Part shown: positions 1 to 11,926 of the stretch, piece by piece
How the letters are laid out: each line of letters begins with the position of its first letter
How positions within the stretch are numbered: the first letter of the stretch is position 1
Source: Loxodes magnus
Taxonomy: Eukaryota > Ciliophora > Karyorelictea > Loxodida > Loxodidae
Direction of reading: 5' to 3'
Length of the DNA stretch: 64,000 nucleotides
Assembly (NCBI GenBank): GCA_946699065.1
Contig: CAMPDV010000107.1
Coordinates: forward strand, 62,001-126,000
Translations under genes and position numbers: made by a program
The notes under the pieces: generated by a model
What the model was told of the DNA's origin: nothing
What the model saw: the letters and a program-made list of their open reading frames with translations, nothing else
Databases searched by the model: none

Positions 1-639
1 AGTGTGACTGAAATAGAATTTTGAGTAAATTAAATAAGTTTGACTGAAATAGAGATTTAAGTAAATTTAAATAAGTGTGACTGAAATAGATTTTTAAGTA
101 AATTAAATAAGTTTGACTGAAATAGAATTTTAAGTAAATTAAAATAAGTTTGACTGAATTAGAATTTTAAGTAAATTAAAATAAGTGTGACTGAAATAGA
201 ATTTTAAGTAAATTAAAATAAGTTTGACTGAAATAGAATTTTAAGTAAATTAAAATAAGTTTGACTGAAATAGAATTTTAAGTAAATTAAAATAAGTTTG
301 ACTGAAATAGAATTTTGAGTAAATTAAAATAGGTGTGACTGAAATAGTATTTCAAGTAAATTAAATAAGTTTGATAGAAATAGAATTTTAAGTAAATTAA
401 AATAAGTGTGACTGAAATAGAGATTTAAGTAAATTTAAATAAGTGTGACTGAAATAGAATTTTAAGTAAATTAAAATAAGTGTGACTGAAATAGAGATTT
501 AAGTAAATTTAAATAAGTGTGACTGAAATAGAATTTTAAGTAAATTTAAAATAAGTGTGACTGAAATAGAATTTTGAGTAAATTAAATAAGTTTGACTGA
601 AATAGAGATTTAAGTAAATTTAAATAAGTGTGACTGAAA

Positions 640-870
640 TAGAATTTTTAGTAAATTAAAATCAGTTTGACTGAATTAGAATTTTAAGTAAATTAAAATA
701 AGTGTGACTGAAAAAGAATTTTAAGTAAATTTAAAATAAGTGTGACTGAAATAGAATTTTAATTAAATTAAAATAAATATGACTGAAATAGAGATTTAAG
801 TAAATTAAAATAAGTGTAACTGAAATAGAATTTTAAGTAAATTAAAATCATTTTGAATGAAATAGAATTT
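640..870. repeat. AAATAAATATGACTG cassette, copy 1
   Basis: This run of about six monomers has a distinctive order of variants: AATTTTTAG, GACTGAATTAG, GACTGAAAAAG, TTTTAATTAAATT, AAATAAATATGACTG (AAATAAATAT at 771-780), GAGATTTAAG, GTGTAACTG and TCATTTTGAATG. The same order recurs with tracers at 1,324, 2,877, 7,641 and 8,418, which identifies the copies as products of block duplication, not independent mutation. Confidence 0.85.
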
Positions 871-1254
871 TAAGTAAATTAATATAAGTTTGACTGAAAT
901 AGAATTTTAAGTAAATTAAAATAAGTTTGACTGAAATAGATTTTTAAGTAAATTAAATAAGTTTGACTGAAATAGAATTTTGAGTAAATTAAAATAAGTT
1001 TGATAGAAATAGAATTTTAAGTAAATTAAAATAAGTTTGACTGAAATTGAATTTTAAGTAAATTAAAATAATTGTGACAGAAATAGAATTTTAAGTAAAT
1101 TAAGTAAGTTTGATAGAAATAGAATTTTAAGTAAATTAAAAATGGTGTGACTGAAATAGTATTTCAAGTAAATTAAATAAGTTTGATAGAAATAGAATTT
1201 TAAGTAAATTAAAATAAGTGTGACTGAAATAGAGATTTAAGTAAATTTAAATAA

Positions 1255-1415
1255 GTGTGACTGAAAAAGAATTTTAAGTAAATTTAAAATAAGTGTGACT
1301 GAAATAGAATTTTAATTAAATTAAAATAAATATGACTGAAATAGAGATTTAAGTAAATTAAAATAAGTGTAACTGAAATAGAATTTTAAGTAAATTAAAA
1401 TCATTTTGAATGAAA
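1255..1415. repeat. AAATAAATATGACTG cassette, copy 2 (5'-truncated)
   Basis: The cassette enters at the GACTGAAAAAG monomer and continues through AAATAAATAT (1,324-1,333), GAGATTTAAG, GTGTAACTG and TCATTTTGAATG. The leading AATTTTTAG and GAATTAG monomers are absent; GAGATTTAAG-type monomers precede it instead. The junction marks a recombination or duplication breakpoint near 1,255. Confidence 0.8.
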
Positions 1416-1624
1416 TAGAATTTTAAGTAAATTAAAATAAGTGTGATTGAAATAGAAATTTGAGTAAATTAAAATAAGTGTAACTGAAATAGAATTTTGA
1501 GTAAATTAAAATAAGTTTGACTGAATTAGAATTTTAAGTAAATTAAAATAAGTGTGACTGAAATAGAATTTTAAGTAAATTAAAATAAGTTTGACTGAAA
1601 TAGAATTTTAAGTAAATTAAAATA
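1371..1624. repeat. 254-bp block repeated 517 bp downstream, copy 1
   Basis: From the AACTG of GTGTAACTG through the TCATTTTGAATG, GTGTGATTG and GAATTAG monomers, this block matches 1,888-2,141 with no difference seen by eye. The spacing is 517 bp, 14 monomers less one base. Confidence 0.8.
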
Positions 1625-1887
1625 AGTGTGACTGAAATAGAATTTTAAGTAAATTAAGTAAGTTTGATAGAAATAGAATTTTAAGTAAATTAAAATAAGT
1701 GTGACTGAAATAGAGATTTAAGTAAATTTAAATAAGTGTGACTGAAATAGAATTTTAAGTAAATTTAAAATAAGTGTGACTGAAATAGAATTTTGAGTAA
1801 ATTAAATAAGTTTGACTGAAATAGAGATTTAAGTAAATTTAAATAAGTGTGACTGAAATAGAAATTTGAGTAAATTAAAATAAGTGT

Positions 1888-2141
1888 AACTGAAATAGAA
1901 TTTTAAGTAAATTAAAATCATTTTGAATGAAATAGAATTTTAAGTAAATTAAAATAAGTGTGATTGAAATAGAAATTTGAGTAAATTAAAATAAGTGTAA
2001 CTGAAATAGAATTTTGAGTAAATTAAAATAAGTTTGACTGAATTAGAATTTTAAGTAAATTAAAATAAGTGTGACTGAAATAGAATTTTAAGTAAATTAA
2101 AATAAGTTTGACTGAAATAGAATTTTAAGTAAATTAAAATA
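1888..2141. repeat. 254-bp block repeated 517 bp upstream, copy 2
   Basis: Second copy of the block at 1,371-1,624. It ends where this copy reads AATAGGTGTGAC and the first reads AATAAGTGTGAC. It then runs into a GTATTTCAAG segment shared with positions near 332 and 1,144. Confidence 0.8.
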
Positions 2142-2699
2142 GGTGTGACTGAAATAGTATTTCAAGTAAATTAAATAAGTTTGATAGAAATAGAATTTTA
2201 AGTAAATTAAAATAAGTGTGACTGAAATAGAGATTTAAGTAAATTTAAATAAGTGTGACTGAAATAGAATTTTTAGTAAATTAAAATCAGTTTGACTGAA
2301 ATAGAATTTTAAGTAAATTTAAAATAAGTGTGACTGAAATAGAATTTTGAGTAAATTAAATAAGTTTGACTGAAATAGAGATTTAAGTAAATTTAAATAA
2401 GTGTGACTGAAATAGAAATTTGAGCAAATTAAAATAAGTTTGACTGAAATAGAATTTTGAGTAAATTAAAATAAGTGTGACTGAATTAGAATTTTAAGTA
2501 AATTAAAATAGGTGTGACTGAAATAGAATTTTAAGTAAATTAAAATAAGTTTGACTGAAATAGAATTTTAAGTAAATTAAAATCAGTTTGACTGAAATAG
2601 AATTTCAAGTAAAATAAAATCAGTTTAACTGAAATAGAATTTTTAGTAAATTAAAATAAGTGTGACTGAAATAGAATTTTGAGTAAATTTAAATAAGTG

Positions 2700-3440
2700 T
2701 GACTGAAATAGAATTTTAAGTAAATTAGAATAAGTTTGACTGAAATAGAATTTTTAGTAAATTAAAATCAGTTTGACTGAATTAGAATTTTAAGTAAATT
2801 AAAATAAGTGTGACTGAAAAAGAATTTTAAGTAAATTTAAAATAAGTGTGACTGAAATAGAATTTTAATTAAATTAAAATAAATATGACTGAAATAGAGA
2901 TTTAAGTAAATTAAAATAAGTGTAACTGAAATAGAATTTTAAGTAAATTAAAATCATTTTGAATGAAATAGAATTTTAAGTAAATTAAAATCATTTTGAA
3001 TGAAATAGAAATTTGAGTAAATTAAAATAAGTTTGACTGAAATAGAATTTTGAGTAAATTAAAATAAGTTTGATAGAAATAGAATTTTAAGTAAATTAAA
3101 ATAAGTGTGACTGAAATAGAATTTTAAGTAAATTAAAATAAGTGTGACTGAAATAGAGATTTAAGTAAATTTAAATAAGTGTGACTGAAATTGAATTTTA
3201 AGTAAATTAAAATAAGTTTGATAGAAATAGAATTTTAAGTAAATTAAAATCAGTTTAACTGAAATAGAATTTTGAGTAAATTAAAATAAGTTTGATAGAA
3301 ATAGAATTTTGAGTAAATTAAAATAAGTGTGACTGAAATAGAATTTTAAGTAAATTAAAATAAGTGTGACTGAAATAGAATTTTAAGTAAATTAAAATAA
3401 GTGTGACTGAAATAGAGATTTAAGTAAATTTAAATAAGTG
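2700..3440. repeat. 741-bp block duplicated 5,541 bp downstream, copy 1
   Basis: The block contains AAATTAGAATAAG, then the complete AAATAAATATGACTG cassette, two TCATTTTGAATG monomers and the GAAATTGAATTTTAAG to GATAGAAATAG series. The spacing to 8,241-8,981 was checked at the TTTTTAG tracer (2,751 and 8,292) and at GTGACTGAAATTG (3,181 and 8,722). Confidence 0.8.
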
Positions 3441-4205
3441 TGACTGAAATAGAATTTCAAGTAAATTTAAATAAGTGTGACTGAAATAGAATTTTAAGTA
3501 AATTAAAATAAGTTTGATAGAAATAGAATTTTAAGTAAATTAAAATAAGTGTGACTGAAATAGAATTTTAAGTAAATTAAAATAAGTGTGACTGAAATAA
3601 AATTTTGAGTAAATTAAAATAAGTGTGACTGAAATAGAATTTTAAGTAAATTAAAATAAGTTTGACTGAAATAGAATTTTAAGTAAATTAAAATTAGTTT
3701 GACTGAAATAGAATTTTAAGTAAATTAAAATAAGTGTGACTGAAATAGAATTTTAAGTAAATTAAAATAAGTTTGACTGAAATAGAATTTAAGAAAATTA
3801 AAATAAGTTACTGAAATAGAATTTTAAGTAAATTAAAATAAGTTACTGAAATAGAATTTTAAGTAATTTAAAATAAGTGTGACTGAAATAGAATTTTAAG
3901 TAAATTAAAATAAGTTTGACTGAAATAGAATTTTAAGTAAATTAAAATAAGTATGACTGAAATAGAATTTTAAGTAAATTAAAATAAGTTTGACTGAAAT
4001 AGAATTTTAAGTAAATTAAAATAAGTGTGACTGAAATAGAATTTTAAGTAAATTAAAATAAGTTTGACTGAAATAGAATTTTAAGTAAATTAAAATAAGT
4101 GTGACTGAAATATAAATTTAAGCAAATTAAAATAAGTTTGACTGAAATAGAATTTAAAGTAAATTAAAATAAGTTTGACTGAAATCGAATTTAAAGTAAA
4201 TTAAA
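3172..4205. repeat. 1.03-kb higher-order block, copy 1 of 4
   Basis: The block runs from GTGTGACTGAAATTG through GATAGAAATAG and TCAGTTTAACTG monomers to a pair of short AGTTACTG monomers (at 3,806 and 3,841) and on to TCGAATTTAAAG. Four copies start near 3,172, 5,980, 9,119 and 11,927, with spacings of 2,808, 3,139 and 2,808 bp. The equal outer spacings show that a pair of blocks was copied as a 5,947-bp unit. Confidence 0.8.
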
Positions 4206-7200
4206 ATAAGTGTGACTGAAATAGAATTTTGAGTAAATTTAAATAAGTGTGACTGAAATAGAATTTTAAGTAAATTAGAATAAGTTTGACTGAAATAGAA
4301 TTTTAAGTAAATTAAAATAAGTGTGACTGAAATAGAATTTTAAGTAAATTAAAATAAGTTTGACTGAAATAGAATTTTAAGTAAATTAAAATAAGTGTGA
4401 CTGAAATATAAATTTAAGCAAATTAAAATAAGTTTGACTGAAATAGAATTTAAAGTAAATTAAAATAAGTTTGACTGAAATAGAATTTAAAGTAAATTAA
4501 AATAAGTTTGACTGAAATCGAATTTTAAGTAAATTAAAATAAGTGTGACTGAAATATAAATTTAAGCAAATTAAAATAAGTGTGACTGAAATATAAATTT
4601 AAGCAAATTAAAATAAGTTTGACTGAAATAGAATTTTTAGTAAATTAAAATCAGTTTGACTGAATTAGAATTTAAAGTAAATTAAAATAAGTTTGACTGA
4701 AATTGAATTTTAAGCAAATTAAAATAAGTGTGACTGAAATAGAATTTTAAGTAAATTTAAATAAGTTTGACTGAAATAGAATTTTAAGTAAATTAAAATA
4801 AGTTTGACTGAAATAGAATTTTAAGTAAATTAAAATAAGTGTGACTGAAATAGAATTTTAAGTAAATTTAAAATAAGTGTGACAGAAATAGAATTTTAAG
4901 TAAATTAAAATAAGTTTGACTGAAATAGAATTTTAAGTAAATTAAATAAGTGTGACTGAAATAGAATTTTAAGTAAATTAAAAATAAGTGTGACTGAAAT
5001 AGAATTTTAAGTAAATTAAAATAAGTGTGACTGAAATCAAATTTAAAGTAAATTAAAATAAGTGTGACTGAAATAGAATTTTAAGTAAATTAATAAAAGT
5101 TTGACTAAAATAGATTTTTGAGTAAATTTAAATAAGTTTGATAGAAATAGAATTTTAAGTAAATTAAAATAAGTTTGACTGAAATAGAATTTTAAGTAAA
5201 TTAAAATCAGTTTGACTGAAATAGAATTTTAAGTAAATTAAAATAAGTATGACTGAAATAGAATTTTAAGTAAATTAAAATCAGTTTAACTGAAATAGAA
5301 TTTTAAGTAAATTTAAATAAGTGTGACTGAAATAGAATTTTAAGTAAATTTAAAATAAGTGTGACAGAAAAAGAATTTTAAGTAAATTAAAATAAGTTTG
5401 ACTGAAATAGAATTTTAAGTAAATTAAAATAAGTTTAACTGAAATAGAATTTTAAGTAAATTTAAAATAAGTGTGACAGAAAAAGAATTTTACGTAAATT
5501 AAAATCAGTTTGACTGAAATAGAATTTTAAGTAAATTAAAATAAGTGTGACTGAAATAGAATTTTAAGTAAATTAAAATAAGTGTGACTGAAATAGAATT
5601 TCAAGCAAATTAAAATAAGTGTGACTGAAATAGAATTTTAAGTAAATTAAAATAAAATTGACTGAAATAGAATTTAAGAAAGATAAAATAAGTTTGACTG
5701 AAATAGAATTTTAAGTAAATTAAAATAGGTGTGACTGAAATAGAATTTCAAGTAAATTAAAATAAGTTTGACTGAAATAGAATTTTAAGTAAATTAAAAT
5801 AAAATTGACTGAAATAGAATTTAAGAAAGATAAAATAAGTTTGACTGAAATAGAATTTTAAGTAAATTAAAATAGGTGTGACTGAAATAGAATTTCAAGT
5901 AAATTAAAATAAGTTTGACTGAAATAGAATTTTAAGTAAATTAAAATCAATTTGACTGAAATAGAATTTTAAGTAATTTAAAATAAGTGTGACTGAAATT
6001 GAATTTTAAGTAAATTAAAATAAGTTTGATAGAAATAGAATTTTAAGTAAATTAAAATCAGTTTAACTGAAATAGAATTTTGAGTAAATTAAAATAAGTT
6101 TGATAGAAATAGAATTTTGAGTAAATTAAAATAAGTGTGACTGAAATAGAATTTTAAGTAAATTAAAATAAGTGTGACTGAAATAGAATTTTAAGTAAAT
6201 TAAAATAAGTGTGACTGAAATAGAGATTTAAGTAAATTTAAATAAGTGTGACTGAAATAGAATTTCAAGTAAATTTAAATAAGTGTGACTGAAATAGAAT
6301 TTTAAGTAAATTAAAATAAGTTTGATAGAAATAGAATTTTAAGTAAATTAAAATAAGTGTGACTGAAATAGAATTTTAAGTAAATTAAAATAAGTGTGAC
6401 TGAAATAGAATTTTGAGTAAATTAAAATAAGTGTGACTGAAATAGAATTTTAAGTAAATTAAAATCAGTTTGACTGAAATTGAATTTTAAGTAAATTAAA
6501 ATTAGTTTGACTGAAATAGAATTTTAAGTAAATTAAAATAAGTGTGACTGAAATAGAATTTTAAGTAAATTAAAATAAGTTTGACTGAAATAGAATTTAA
6601 GAAAATTAAAATAAGTTACTGAAATAGAATTTTAAGTAAATTAAAATAAGTTACTGAAATAGAATTTTAAGTAATTTAAAATAAGTGTGACTGAAATAGA
6701 ATTTTAAGTAAATTAAAATAAGTTTGACTGAAATAGAATTTTAAGTAAATTAAAATAAGTATGACTGAAATAGAATTTTAAGTAAATTAAAATAAGTTTG
6801 ACTGAAATAGAATTTTAAGTAAATTAAAATAAGTGTGACTGAAATAGAATTTTAAGTAAATTAAAATAAGTTTGACTGAAATAGAATTTTAAGTAAATTA
6901 AAATAAGTGTGACTGAAATAGAATTTTAAGTAAATTAAAATAAGTTTGACTGAAATAGAATTTAAAGTAAATTAAAATAAGTTTGACTGAAATCGAATTT
7001 AAAGTAAATTAAAATAAGTTTGACTGAAATTGAATTTTAAGCAAATTAAAATAAGTGTGACTGAAATAGAATTTTAAGTAAATTTAAATAAGTTTGACTG
7101 AAATAGAATTTTAAGTAAATTAAAATAAGTTTGACTGAAATAGAATTTTAAGTAAATTAAAATAAGTGTGACTGAAATAGAATTTTAAGTAAATTAAAAT

Positions 7201-7370
7201 AAGTGTGACTGAAATAGAATTTCAAGCAAATTAAAATAAGTGTGACTGAAATAGAATTTTAAGTAAATTAAAATAAAATTGACTGAAATAGAATTTAAGA
7301 AAGATAAAATAAGTTTGACTGAAATAGAATTTTAAGTAAATTAAAATAGGTGTGACTGAAATAGAATTTA
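3590..7370. repeat. ~3.8-kb segment of the 5,947-bp-spaced duplication, copy 1
   Basis: Positions here match those 5,947 bp downstream. Checked tracers are GAAATAAAATTTTGAG (3,595 and 9,542), ATAAATTTAAGC (4,401 and 10,348), GACTAAAATAGATTTTTGAG (5,101 and 11,048), TACGTAAATT (near 5,491 and 11,438), and GAATTTAAGAAAGATAA (7,285 and 13,232). Only scattered differences were seen apart from patches near 3,660 and 6,200. The match ends where 7,368 reads AATTTAAAG and 13,315 reads AATTTCAAG. Confidence 0.85.
5980..7013. repeat. 1.03-kb higher-order block, copy 2 of 4
   Basis: Same variant order as copy 1, offset by 2,808 bp. The short AGTTACTG monomers are at 6,614 and 6,649, exactly 35 bp apart. 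Near 6,915 a plain GAATTTTAAG monomer replaces the ATAAATTTAAGC monomer seen at 4,105 in copy 1. Confidence 0.8.
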
Positions 7371-7987
7371 AAGTAAATTAAAATAAGTTTGACTGAAATA
7401 GAATTTTAAGTAAATTAAAATAAGTTTGACTGAAATAGAATTTTAAGTAAATTAAAATAAGTGTGACTGAAATAGAATTTTAAGTAAATTAAAATAAGTG
7501 TGACTGAAATAGAATTTTTAGTAAATTAAAATCAGTTTGACTGAATTAGAATTTTAAGTAAATTAAAATAAGTGTGACTGAAAAAGAATTTTAAGTAAAT
7601 TTAAAATAAGTGTGACTGAAATAGAATTTTAATTAAATTAAAATAAATATGACTGAAATAGAGATTTAAGTAAATTAAAATAAGTGTAACTGAAATAGAA
7701 TTTTAAGTAAATTAAAATCATTTTGAATGAAATAGAATTTTAAGTAAATTAAAATCATTTTGAATGAAATAGAAATTTGAGTAAATTAAAATAAGTTTGA
7801 CTGAAATAGAATTTTGAGTAAATTAAAATAAGTTTGATAGAAATAGAATTTTAAGTAAATTAAAATAAGTGTGACTGAAATAGAATTTTAAGTAAATTAA
7901 AATAAGTGTGACTGAAATAGAGATTTAAGTAAATTTAAATAAGTGTGACTGAAATTGAATTTTAAGTAAATTAAAATAAGTTTGATA
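7211..7987. repeat. 777-bp tandem duplication (21 monomers), copy 1
   Basis: The unit starts in a GAATTTCAAGC monomer and runs through AAAATTGACTG, GAAAGATAA, the AAATAAATATGACTG cassette and GATAGAAATAG. It is followed directly by a second copy, offset exactly 777 bp (21 x 37). At the junction near 7,988 a GTTTGATAG monomer head is fused to an AATTTCAAGC tail. Confidence 0.9.
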
Positions 7988-8764
7988 GAAATAGAATTTC
8001 AAGCAAATTAAAATAAGTGTGACTGAAATAGAATTTTAAGTAAATTAAAATAAAATTGACTGAAATAGAATTTAAGAAAGATAAAATAAGTTTGACTGAA
8101 ATAGAATTTTAAGTAAATTAAAATAGGTGTGACTGAAATAGAATTTAAAGTAAATTAAAATAAGTTTGACTGAAATAGAATTTTAAGTAAATTAAAATAA
8201 GTTTGACTGAAATAGAATTTTAAGTAAATTAAAATAAGTGTGACTGAAATAGAATTTTAAGTAAATTAGAATAAGTTTGACTGAAATAGAATTTTTAGTA
8301 AATTAAAATCAGTTTGACTGAATTAGAATTTTAAGTAAATTAAAATAAGTGTGACTGAAAAAGAATTTTAAGTAAATTTAAAATAAGTGTGACTGAAATA
8401 GAATTTTAATTAAATTAAAATAAATATGACTGAAATAGAGATTTAAGTAAATTAAAATAAGTGTAACTGAAATAGAATTTTAAGTAAATTAAAATCATTT
8501 TGAATGAAATAGAATTTTAAGTAAATTAAAATCATTTTGAATGAAATAGAAATTTGAGTAAATTAAAATAAGTTTGACTGAAATAGAATTTTGAGTAAAT
8601 TAAAATAAGTTTGATAGAAATAGAATTTTAAGTAAATTAAAATAAGTGTGACTGAAATAGAATTTTAAGTAAATTAAAATAAGTGTGACTGAAATAGAGA
8701 TTTAAGTAAATTTAAATAAGTGTGACTGAAATTGAATTTTAAGTAAATTAAAATAAGTTTGATA
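7988..8764. repeat. 777-bp tandem duplication (21 monomers), copy 2
   Basis: Adjacent second copy of 7,211-7,987. Two substitutions separate them near 8,269 (G for A) and 8,277 (T for G). At both sites copy 2 agrees with the related block at 2,721-2,740, so copy 1 probably carries the changed or converted state. Confidence 0.9.
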
Positions 8765-9014
8765 GAAATAGAATTTTAAGTAAATTAAAATCAGTTTAAC
8801 TGAAATAGAATTTTGAGTAAATTAAAATAAGTTTGATAGAAATAGAATTTTGAGTAAATTAAAATAAGTGTGACTGAAATAGAATTTTAAGTAAATTAAA
8901 ATAAGTGTGACTGAAATAGAATTTTAAGTAAATTAAAATAAGTGTGACTGAAATAGAGATTTAAGTAAATTTAAATAGGTGTGACTGAAATAGTATTTCA
9001 AGTAAATTAAATAA
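8609..9014. repeat. 406-bp tandem duplication (11 monomers), copy 1
   Basis: An 11-monomer unit (407 less one base) begins at GTTTGATAG and includes GAGATTTAAG, GAAATTGAATTTTAAG, TCAGTTTAACTG and two AATTTTGAG monomers. It is followed directly by an identical-looking copy. Tracers are GTTTGATAG at 8,609 and 9,015, and GGTGTGAC at 8,978 and 9,384. Confidence 0.9.
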
Positions 9015-9420
9015 GTTTGATAGAAATAGAATTTTAAGTAAATTAAAATAAGTGTGACTGAAATAGAATTTTAAGTAAATTAAAATAAGTGTGACTGAAA
9101 TAGAGATTTAAGTAAATTTAAATAAGTGTGACTGAAATTGAATTTTAAGTAAATTAAAATAAGTTTGATAGAAATAGAATTTTAAGTAAATTAAAATCAG
9201 TTTAACTGAAATAGAATTTTGAGTAAATTAAAATAAGTTTGATAGAAATAGAATTTTGAGTAAATTAAAATAAGTGTGACTGAAATAGAATTTTAAGTAA
9301 ATTAAAATAAGTGTGACTGAAATAGAATTTTAAGTAAATTAAAATAAGTGTGACTGAAATAGAGATTTAAGTAAATTTAAATAGGTGTGACTGAAATAGT
9401 ATTTCAAGTAAATTAAATAA
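9015..9420. repeat. 406-bp tandem duplication (11 monomers), copy 2
   Basis: Second copy of 8,609-9,014, with no difference seen by eye. A third copy begins at 9,421 but diverges after about 65 bp. The upstream block at 2.7-3.4 kb has this unit only once, so the tandem step is younger than the long-range duplication or was lost there. Confidence 0.9.
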
Positions 9421-10152
9421 GTTTGATAGAAATAGAATTTTAAGTAAATTAAAATAAGTGTGACTGAAATAGAATTTTAAGTAAATTTAAAATAAGTGTG
9501 ACTGAAATAGAATTTTAAGTAAATTAAAATAAGTGTGACTGAAATAAAATTTTGAGTAAATTAAAATAAGTGTGACTGAAATAGAATTTTAAGTAAATTA
9601 AAATCAGTTTGACTGAAATTGAATTTTAAGTAAATTAAAATTAGTTTGACTGAAATAGAATTTTAAGTAAATTAAAATAAGTGTGACTGAAATAGAATTT
9701 TAAGTAAATTAAAATAAGTTTGACTGAAATAGAATTTAAGAAAATTAAAATAAGTTACTGAAATAGAATTTTAAGTAAATTAAAATAAGTTACTGAAATA
9801 GAATTTTAAGTAATTTAAAATAAGTGTGACTGAAATAGAATTTTAAGTAAATTAAAATAAGTTTGACTGAAATAGAATTTTAAGTAAATTAAAATCAGTT
9901 TGACTGAAATAGAATTTTAAGTAAATTAAAATAAGTTTGACTGAAATAGAATTTTAAGTAAATTAAAATAAGTGTGACTGAAATAGAATTTTAAGTAAAT
10001 TAAAATAAGTTTGACTGAAATAGAATTTTAAGTAAATTAAAATAAGTGTGACTGAAATATAAATTTAAGCAAATTAAAATAAGTTTGACTGAAATAGAAT
10101 TTAAAGTAAATTAAAATAAGTTTGACTGAAATCGAATTTAAAGTAAATTAAA
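9119..10152. repeat. 1.03-kb higher-order block, copy 3 of 4
   Basis: Offset 5,947 bp from copy 1, with the first AGTTACTG monomer at 9,753. The segment at about 9,388-9,537 differs from 3,441-3,590: it carries GGTGTGACTGAAATAGTATTTC and other variants with the same monomer count, so the copy is a mosaic. Confidence 0.75.
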
Positions 10153-11926
10153 ATAAGTTTGACTGAAATTGAATTTTAAGCAAATTAAAATAAGTTTGAC
10201 TGAAATATAAATTTAAGCAAATTAAAATAAGTTTGACTGAAATAGAATTTTAAGTAAATTAAAATAAGTGTGACTGAAATAGAATTTTAAGTAAATTAAA
10301 ATAAGTTTGACTGAAATAGAATTTTAAGTAAATTAAAATAAGTGTGACTGAAATATAAATTTAAGCAAATTAAAATAAGTTTGACTGAAATAGAATTTAA
10401 AGTAAATTAAAATAAGTTTGACTGAAATAGAATTTAAAGTAAATTAAAATAAGTTTGACTGAAATCGAATTTTAAGTAAATTAAAATAAGTGTGACTGAA
10501 ATATAAATTTAAGCAAATTAAAATAAGTGTGACTGAAATATAAATTTAAGCAAATTAAAATAAGTTTGACTGAAATAGAATTTAAAGTAAATTAAAATAA
10601 GTTTGACTGAAATCGAATTTAAAGTAAATTAAAATAAGTTTGACTGAAATTGAATTTTAAGCAAATTAAAATAAGTGTGACTGAAATAGAATTTTAAGTA
10701 AATTTAAATAAGTTTGACTGAAATAGAATTTTAAGTAAATTAAAATAAGTTTGACTGAAATAGAATTTTAAGTAAATTAAAATAAGTGTGACTGAAATAG
10801 AATTTTAAGTAAATTTAAAATAAGTGTGACAGAAATAGAATTTTAAGTAAATTAAAATAAGTTTGACTGAAATAGAATTTTAAGTAAATTAAATAAGTGT
10901 GACTGAAATAGAATTTTAAGTAAATTAAAAATAAGTGTGACTGAAATAGAATTTTAAGTAAATTAAAATAAGTGTGACTGAAATCAAATTTAAAGTAAAT
11001 TAAAATAAGTGTGACTGAAATAGAATTTTAAGTAAATTAATAAAAGTTTGACTAAAATAGATTTTTGAGTAAATTTAAATAAGTTTGATAGAAATAGAAT
11101 TTTAAGTAAATTAAAATAAGTTTGACTGAAATAGAATTTTAAGTAAATTAAAATCAGTTTGACTGAAATAGAATTTTAAGTAAATTAAAATAAGTATGAC
11201 TGAAATAGAATTTTAAGTAAATTAAAATCAGTTTAACTGAAATAGAATTTTAAGTAAATTTAAATAAGTGTGACTGAAATAGAATTTTAAGTAAATTTAA
11301 AATAAGTGTGACAGAAAAAGAATTTTAAGTAAATTAAAATAAGTTTGACTGAAATAGAATTTTAAGTAAATTAAAATAAGTTTAACTGAAATAGAATTTT
11401 AAGTAAATTTAAAATAAGTGTGACAGAAAAAGAATTTTACGTAAATTAAAATCAGTTTGACTGAAATAGAATTTTAAGTAAATTAAAATAAGTGTGACTG
11501 AAATAGAATTTTAAGTAAATTAAAATAAGTGTGACTGAAATAGAATTTCAAGCAAATTAAAATAAGTGTGACTGAAATAGAATTTTAAGTAAATTAAAAT
11601 AAAATTGACTGAAATAGAATTTAAGAAAGATAAAATAAGTTTGACTGAAATAGAATTTTAAGTAAATTAAAATAGGTGTGACTGAAATAGAATTTCAAGT
11701 AAATTAAAATAAGTTTGACTGAAATAGAATTTTAAGTAAATTAAAATAAAATTGACTGAAATAGAATTTAAGAAAGATAAAATAAGTTTGACTGAAATAG
11801 AATTTTAAGTAAATTAAAATAGGTGTGACTGAAATAGAATTTCAAGTAAATTAAAATAAGTTTGACTGAAATAGAATTTTAAGTAAATTAAAATCAATTT
11901 GACTGAAATAGAATTTTAAGTAATTT

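Larger units (their letters stand above)
1..3170. repeat. Heterogeneous left zone of the array
   Basis: This zone is rich in variants that are rare or absent further right: GAGATTTAAG followed by TAAATTTAAATAAG, ATTTTGAATGAAATAG, GTGTAACTG, GTGTGATTGAAATAG, AATATGACTG after AAATAA, and GTATTTCAAG after GGTGTGACTGAAATA. The TCGAATTT class, very common later, was not seen before about 4,185. Neighbouring monomers are less alike here than in the rest of the window, and duplicated blocks are shorter (about 150-260 bp). The right edge is a convenience, since copies of this zone recur at 7.5-9.4 kb. Confidence 0.6.
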
